In this document: piece by piece, positions 59,651-64,000 of the stretch | Numbering within the stretch: the stretch's first letter is position 1 | How the letters are laid out: each line of letters begins with the position of its first letter | Source of the DNA: Schistocephalus solidus | Taxonomy: Eukaryota > Platyhelminthes > Cestoda > Diphyllobothriidea > Diphyllobothriidae | Direction of reading: 5' to 3' | Assembly (NCBI GenBank): GCA_017591395.1 | Contig: WEDG01005121.1 | Location: forward strand, 1 to 64,000 | Length of the DNA stretch: 64,000 nucleotides | Notes under the pieces: generated by a model | Database searches by the model: none | What the model saw: only the letters and a program-made list of their open reading frames with translations | Told to the model about the DNA's origin: nothing | Translations under genes and position numbers: made by a program

Positions 59651-60105
59651 GATAAGCTGTCTTAGGCACTGCAACCATCTGTCATCTGTTGTATACTGTT
59701 GCGACTTAACATAACAGCACGTTGTTTTCTGACAATATGCCTCGTCGAGTGGCACAAAGGGCGCTCTACTACACCTCTCATCACCCAGGGCGAATTTAAA
59801 GCTTCTGCAGAAACAGAATCAGCGGTCAATAGGGGGGGTTTCAGCAGATCTCGTGGCTGCCCCGACCGACTTTCACCGCTCCAATCGAGGCTGAAACTAG
59901 TGCTTTCTCTCCCCATCAACTCTCCGTCGATATAACACTCAGTCTACCTTGACAGAGCACGATATAGAGGTTTCTTACGAGGCCTCAGGACACGAAGCTT
60001 AAAATATCACGGTTAAATGCAAAGTTGAACCGAGCACTCGATTGAGCATGTCAAGAGAATGCCATCCATTTTCTGGGACACCTGCTTTTAAATGTATGTG
60101 TGTTT
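59650..60105 (+). repeat. Unknown repeat U, copy 1
   Basis: Matches 62015-62490 in the same orientation through 'ttttgcgactcaa'-like, 'gggc(g/a)ctct.ctata', 'aaagcttctgcag.aa..g.atcagcggtca' and 'gaggcct.a.gac..gaagcttaaaat' blocks. It directly precedes an R1 copy. No coding capacity. Confidence 0.7.
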
Positions 60106-61342
60106 GGCTGCCAATTTGACACTTACACCAGACAACGCCATCGACCCAGTGTGTGATGTGCGTTGCGTGGCTGACCAGTGGACTGGGAGTCAGACGGCGA
60201 TGGCTGCTCCATATCCCCTGTTTTAGTGAATCCTGGTGTGTGCGTTATGGGGGCCAGGCCCTGCTGTGGCGCGCGAAGACGGGTACGCCGGCCCGTCAGC
60301 CAATGCGCCCACTCCCACATCAGACAACTGACCGGCTCGGACGGTGGTCTGATTGCGGTGGTGGGGAGCGAGTAATGTGGATGGCTCAGTGTATGTTTCC
60401 TCACTATAAACAATCTAACTCGCTTGAAACTATCGCGGTGCGCTAAAAACCGTGGCTTGGAAGGATGCCAACTGACGGGATAACACGGACCGCGTGGTCA
60501 GCCCAGTGTGTGTTTTGTGTGGAGTGGCTGACTGGCGGACTGAGAGTCAGGCTGCAATGGCTCCTTCTTAATGTGGTCTTTATGGCATCCCCACTCTGTG
60601 GGATCCGAGCCAGGTGTGGTGGTACACCCAGGGGCGGTTCCGGCCATGCCCGCCACCTGCGCCCTCTCCCACCTCCGGTCTTCTTGACTCAATCCTGTCA
60701 CCGGGCTAAGGTGGGGGAGGAGGAGAGAATGTGGTATCTGCAGGGCAAGTGTGTACTTTATTAATGTTGCCTTTATGGCATTCCCTTTCAGTTGGGATCC
60801 GAGCCGACCCTCTCTTGTGTTGTTGTGTTCGTGTTCGGTGTTGGGCCAAAGTACCTGGTCCTGCGTTCTCTTTTAGGTCCGGTCTTCTTGACTTTGTCTT
60901 GACACCGGGTCCATGTGGGGAGTGCAACAGAGAGTGAGATAGATGCATCGAAAGTCTACACAACAAAATCCAGCGTGAGAGTCACCTTCCCTGCACAGCA
61001 TACGGTGGATACCATTGAACACGACGGTCGAACTGACGTGCCGTAGACACCCGCATAGGTGAATGCGTTGAAACAGTAGAGATGGCAAAGAGGAAAAGGA
61101 CTGAATTGGCCGTTTCTGGGTTGCTGACGCCTGTTCAGTGAGCATTGATATTTCGAATTGCGATCGTCATTACGCGGAATCCTAACTCACTCGTGGAGTG
61201 CTCATATAAGGCTTATGAAACAGAGAGGTAAATATAAATCTGATTTCGTCGAGCAAACCATCTTAATCTTCTTCCTCTTTGCAACCCTTCACCGCACTTC
61301 GAGATAAGCACTATTTGCGACACAGGGGTTATTCATGAATGA
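60106..61342 (+). repeat. R1 dispersed repeat, long copy with three monomers
   Basis: Monomers begin near 60106, 60451 and about 60760 (the last partial). Beyond them the repeat continues to a terminal block 'cactatttgcgacacaggggttattcatgaatgac' (61307-61342). That block is found inverted at 63267-63305. This shows that R1 has a longer 3' part than the dimeric copy at 27161. Confidence 0.75.
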
Positions 61343-62014
61343 CTATGGAAAACCTGCCGTTCAAATATAGAATGAAATAATGAACATACTCATTTTTTGA
61401 GCAAACCGTGAAGGTAGCTCTACTGTTAGTGCTACAATGATATTTATATTAGACAAGCCCACCAGAATAGATAGCACTTTGAACGGACAAGGTAAGTCCT
61501 GCCCTCGGTATCCAAGATGTCATGTCATCTGCCTGCAATGTAATTTTATCCATTACCTCACTAGTCTGGTATTCACCGACGGTTTGTAGCATAAGCCGTT
61601 TGGTAGCAACCGGTTGTTGAGGAATCTGTGGAGGAATTCAATTTGTGCGCGTGTTGAAGACATGCGAAGGACGGAGATCCTTCATCCTCGTGCTGACTAT
61701 AGCGTTTCGCAGGATGAAACTACCTCAATCCTCCAAGATATACACATATAGACATTACGTTGCATGATAACTAAGAAGCCTTTCTAATCGAACACCCATT
61801 TCATGAGATGGGCCCTCTAATGTAGTTTTATAAATATATATGGTAATCATCGATATCCAAACACTTTCGAGAGGATTTACAAGCAAGGACTGGGAGCGGG
61901 AATCTCTCAATATTAACGTGTCTTGCCATTGTATAGTGAATATTTGGTACATGAGCTCACCCTCTCTCCTCATATTAAAGTTCGTGGAACCTGCTTTACC
62001 CAGGTCAGTTATCT
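61343..62014. other. No recognised feature
   Basis: No coding signature or shared repeat seen. Confidence 0.35.
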
Positions 62015-62490
62015 GTACCTCAGTGGCTGCACCGATTGCTCATGTGCTGTATACTTTTGCGACTCAAATAAAGAGGCAATGCAGTTTTTGATTCGTCCAG
62101 AGGCATAAAGGGCACTCTGCTATAGCTCCCAATACCCCCGGGACGATTTTAAAGCTTCTGCAGCAATGGCATCAGCGGTCATATTAGTGTGTTAAGCAGA
62201 TTTAGACGCCGTCCCTATGATTCCAAATGCGTGCAGAATGGCCCAATTTCCTCATGGCTTCCCTGCCAACAATACTGCTATCATTCTCCGTTTCCGAAAC
62301 CTGCAGTCCTAGTTGACGGTCTCAACGCAGGCAACACACGATATTCACTTTACTTTCGAGGCCTAACGACGTGAAGCTTAAAATAACAAGAAGAACCGCT
62401 AATTTTACATGGGCATTGCATTGAACGTGCCGAGAGCAAGACTTCCCTCGTCCGTTTCACCAGTTGGTAAATGTGTGTGTGCGCGTTGGT
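62015..62490 (+). repeat. Unknown repeat U, copy 2
   Basis: Second copy of the repeat at 59650-60105, moderately diverged, with the same block order and similar spacing. Confidence 0.7.
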
Positions 62491-62829
62491 AGATTCAAAA
62501 CATGTTTGCCTACGTATGATGCAAAAGCCCTGTGCTAGACGTGCGACTGGATCGACCTTTCTTTCTCGTTCGCCTTCCCCCTACCAATCAAACAGATTGG
62601 TAAAGAAAATGCGTACTGTGGGTGCTGTGACGTGAACTTCCCATATGGTAACGGCTGTACATCATCCCCATCAACAAGTAACCACTGCTCGGATATTTCA
62701 ACATTCTTTGCACGCGGAGCTTGACCTTGTAAATGAGTAGGGAAGTTCAGCCGTCCGAATGATCGCGCAGACTCGTTAATCTCCCCCAGAAGAAGGCTAC
62801 CAGAATGCAAGTGTTACTGACATCGGTTG

Positions 62830-63050
62830 ATGAACACTCAAAGATCGATAACAGGATTCACTTGTCCTGTTCTACGTTGCGACACAGCCTCGAGCCCAGC
62901 CAGCACACAAACAGCATCTAGTATTACAGGCATATGAACATGACCGAACAAGACAACTGAGACTGGAATTGGCAATTCTGGCTCGTTAGCTGTCATCAGC
63001 CAGTCATACCAAACCTCAGGTTGTGCCCAACCATAATACGACGCCGAGCT
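62830..63050 (-). repeat. tRNA-derived SINE body and 3' block, minus orientation
   Basis: The reverse complement contains GACTGG CTGATGA, a 14-nt stem-II hairpin, GAAT and CCAGTC (63005 down to 62961), then the 3' block 'gggctcgaggctgtgtcgc'. The tRNA head is missing or too degraded. Confidence 0.8.
62961..63005 (-). ncRNA. Hammerhead ribozyme-like motif in SINE body
   Basis: Perfect 6-bp stem I arms and perfect CTGATGA core. The second core box reads GAAT instead of GAAA. The stem III region can pair as ATTG/CAAT. Confidence 0.5.
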
Positions 63051-63266
63051 TAACCTAACATGGTTACACGCAGGGTTGATCCAGCACTCGACCGAACCTG
63101 TCGAGGATCGGACGTTCCTTGTCCGTTAAAAATGCTATCAATCCTCATGGTCTTGCCTAAGGTAAACAGCATTGATGCGCTGACAGTATGGCTAACTAAG
63201 AGGTATGTTCGCAAACTGAGTAAGATCCGTATTTCAGCCTGCGGTTAGACTGCATGTGCTCCGAAG

Positions 63267-64000
63267 TCATTCATGAATAACCTCTGTATCGCAAATAGTG
63301 CTTTTCACGAAGTGAGGTGAATGGACGGGTTCTAAAAGTAAAGATGATGATGACGCAGAAGAAGATGGTTCGCTCGTTGGAATCAGGTTTCTATTTACCT
63401 CTTTGGTAAATAAGGTAAATAAGGTATTCTTCCTCATATTGACAGCTGCAATACGAACTACAACTACGCATAAAGCAAGAAACAACCAATTCAGTCCTTT
63501 TCTTCTTTGCCAACACACGTCACGTGAGTTCGACAAACGAAGTCCTACAATGTCCACCGTATGCTCCACAGAAGGGTGGTGCAGGGTGCGCGTGATTCAA
63601 GTGATTGTTGACTTGCGCTGCATCTACCGCACACTCTCCTCCACCCTCACCTGAGCCCGGTGTCATGACAGAGTCAAGAGCCTGACTCTCAGTCCACCAG
63701 TTAGCCACGCCACACAAAACACAAACAGACTGGACACGTGGTCCGAGTTATCCCGTCAGTTGTCAAACTTCCAAGCCAAGGCTTTTAGCGCACCGTGATA
63801 GTTTCAAGTGGTTTAGATTGTTTATAGTGAGAAAAAATGCGCGTAACTGTTGACCTCACTTGCTCCCCTAACCCCGCAATCACACCACCGTCCGAGCCGG
63901 TAAGTTGTCTGATGTGGGAGTGGGCGCATTAGATGACGGGTCGGCGTACCCGCCTTTGCGCGCCACAGCACAACCTAGCCCCCATAACGCACACACCAGG
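63267..64000 (-). repeat. R1 dispersed repeat, long copy, minus orientation, cut by window end
   Basis: The reverse complement follows the order of the copy at 60106-61342: the terminal 'gtcattcatgaataacctctg' block (63267), 'caattcagtccttttc', 'cgcacactctcctccaccctcacctgagcccggtg', 'ccttccaag|ccaaggctttta' and the monomer 1 block up to 'ccagg' at the window edge. Confidence 0.8.

Noticed and set aside
1..64000. CRISPR array, rRNA operon or bacterial-type gene cluster
   Set aside because: No regularly spaced direct repeats with unique spacers, no rRNA-like sequence and no operon-like packing of genes anywhere in the window.

Overview
The window looks like repeat-saturated DNA from a flatworm, most probably a diphyllobothriid-type tapeworm (inference). 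The evidence is one host gene with 29-41 nt introns, CR1/Jockey-like, RTE and Penelope-like retroelements, and an RTE element carrying C2H2 zinc fingers. There are also many copies of a tRNA-derived SINE. No prokaryotic features (operons, CRISPR arrays, rRNA) were seen. Nearly all long open frames are broken transposable-element genes.

The one confident host gene is a CFAP410 (C21orf2/LRRC76) ortholog on the + strand. Five exons lie between 17300 and about 19112, a probable sixth ends at 33495, and the last is 34324-34440. The large intron (about 14.3 kb) is packed with SINEs, a dead Gypsy pol, an RTE element, an R1 repeat and a CR1-like element.

Layout: 1-7650 holds CR1/Jockey-like fragments and ORF1-like frames. 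7647-15133 is a minus-strand pile-up: two CR1-like elements, a Penelope RT scrap, a CACTA/EnSpm (tnp2-like) transposase pseudogene and another retroelement 3' end. 15134-17299 is mostly unique. 17300-34440 is CFAP410 with its TE-filled intron. 34441-41500 holds SINEs, R1 fragments and unassigned DNA. 41520-43010 is a second copy of the 29.9-32.7 kb CR1-like element, with the same lesions. 44986-45624 is a Penelope-like fragment encoding a GIY-YIG domain between inverted terminal repeats. 45690-50000 holds R1, RTE and SINE remnants. 53277-53765 is a second CACTA fragment. 54336-54860 is a solo LTR with a 4-bp target duplication and a perfect heat-shock element. 56397-58870 is a CR1-like element whose ORF has expanded into a 180-bp minisatellite. 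59650-64000 contains a duplicated unknown repeat and two inverted copies of the long R1 repeat.

The most interesting observation is that the body of the tRNA-derived SINE folds as a 45-nt type I hammerhead ribozyme motif (core CTGATGA ... GAAA, 6-bp stem I GACTGG/CCAGTC). The motif is visible in at least six copies on both strands. A second hammerhead-like core sits in both inverted terminal repeats of the Penelope-like fragment. All element classifications come from reading motifs by eye; no searches or foldings were run.
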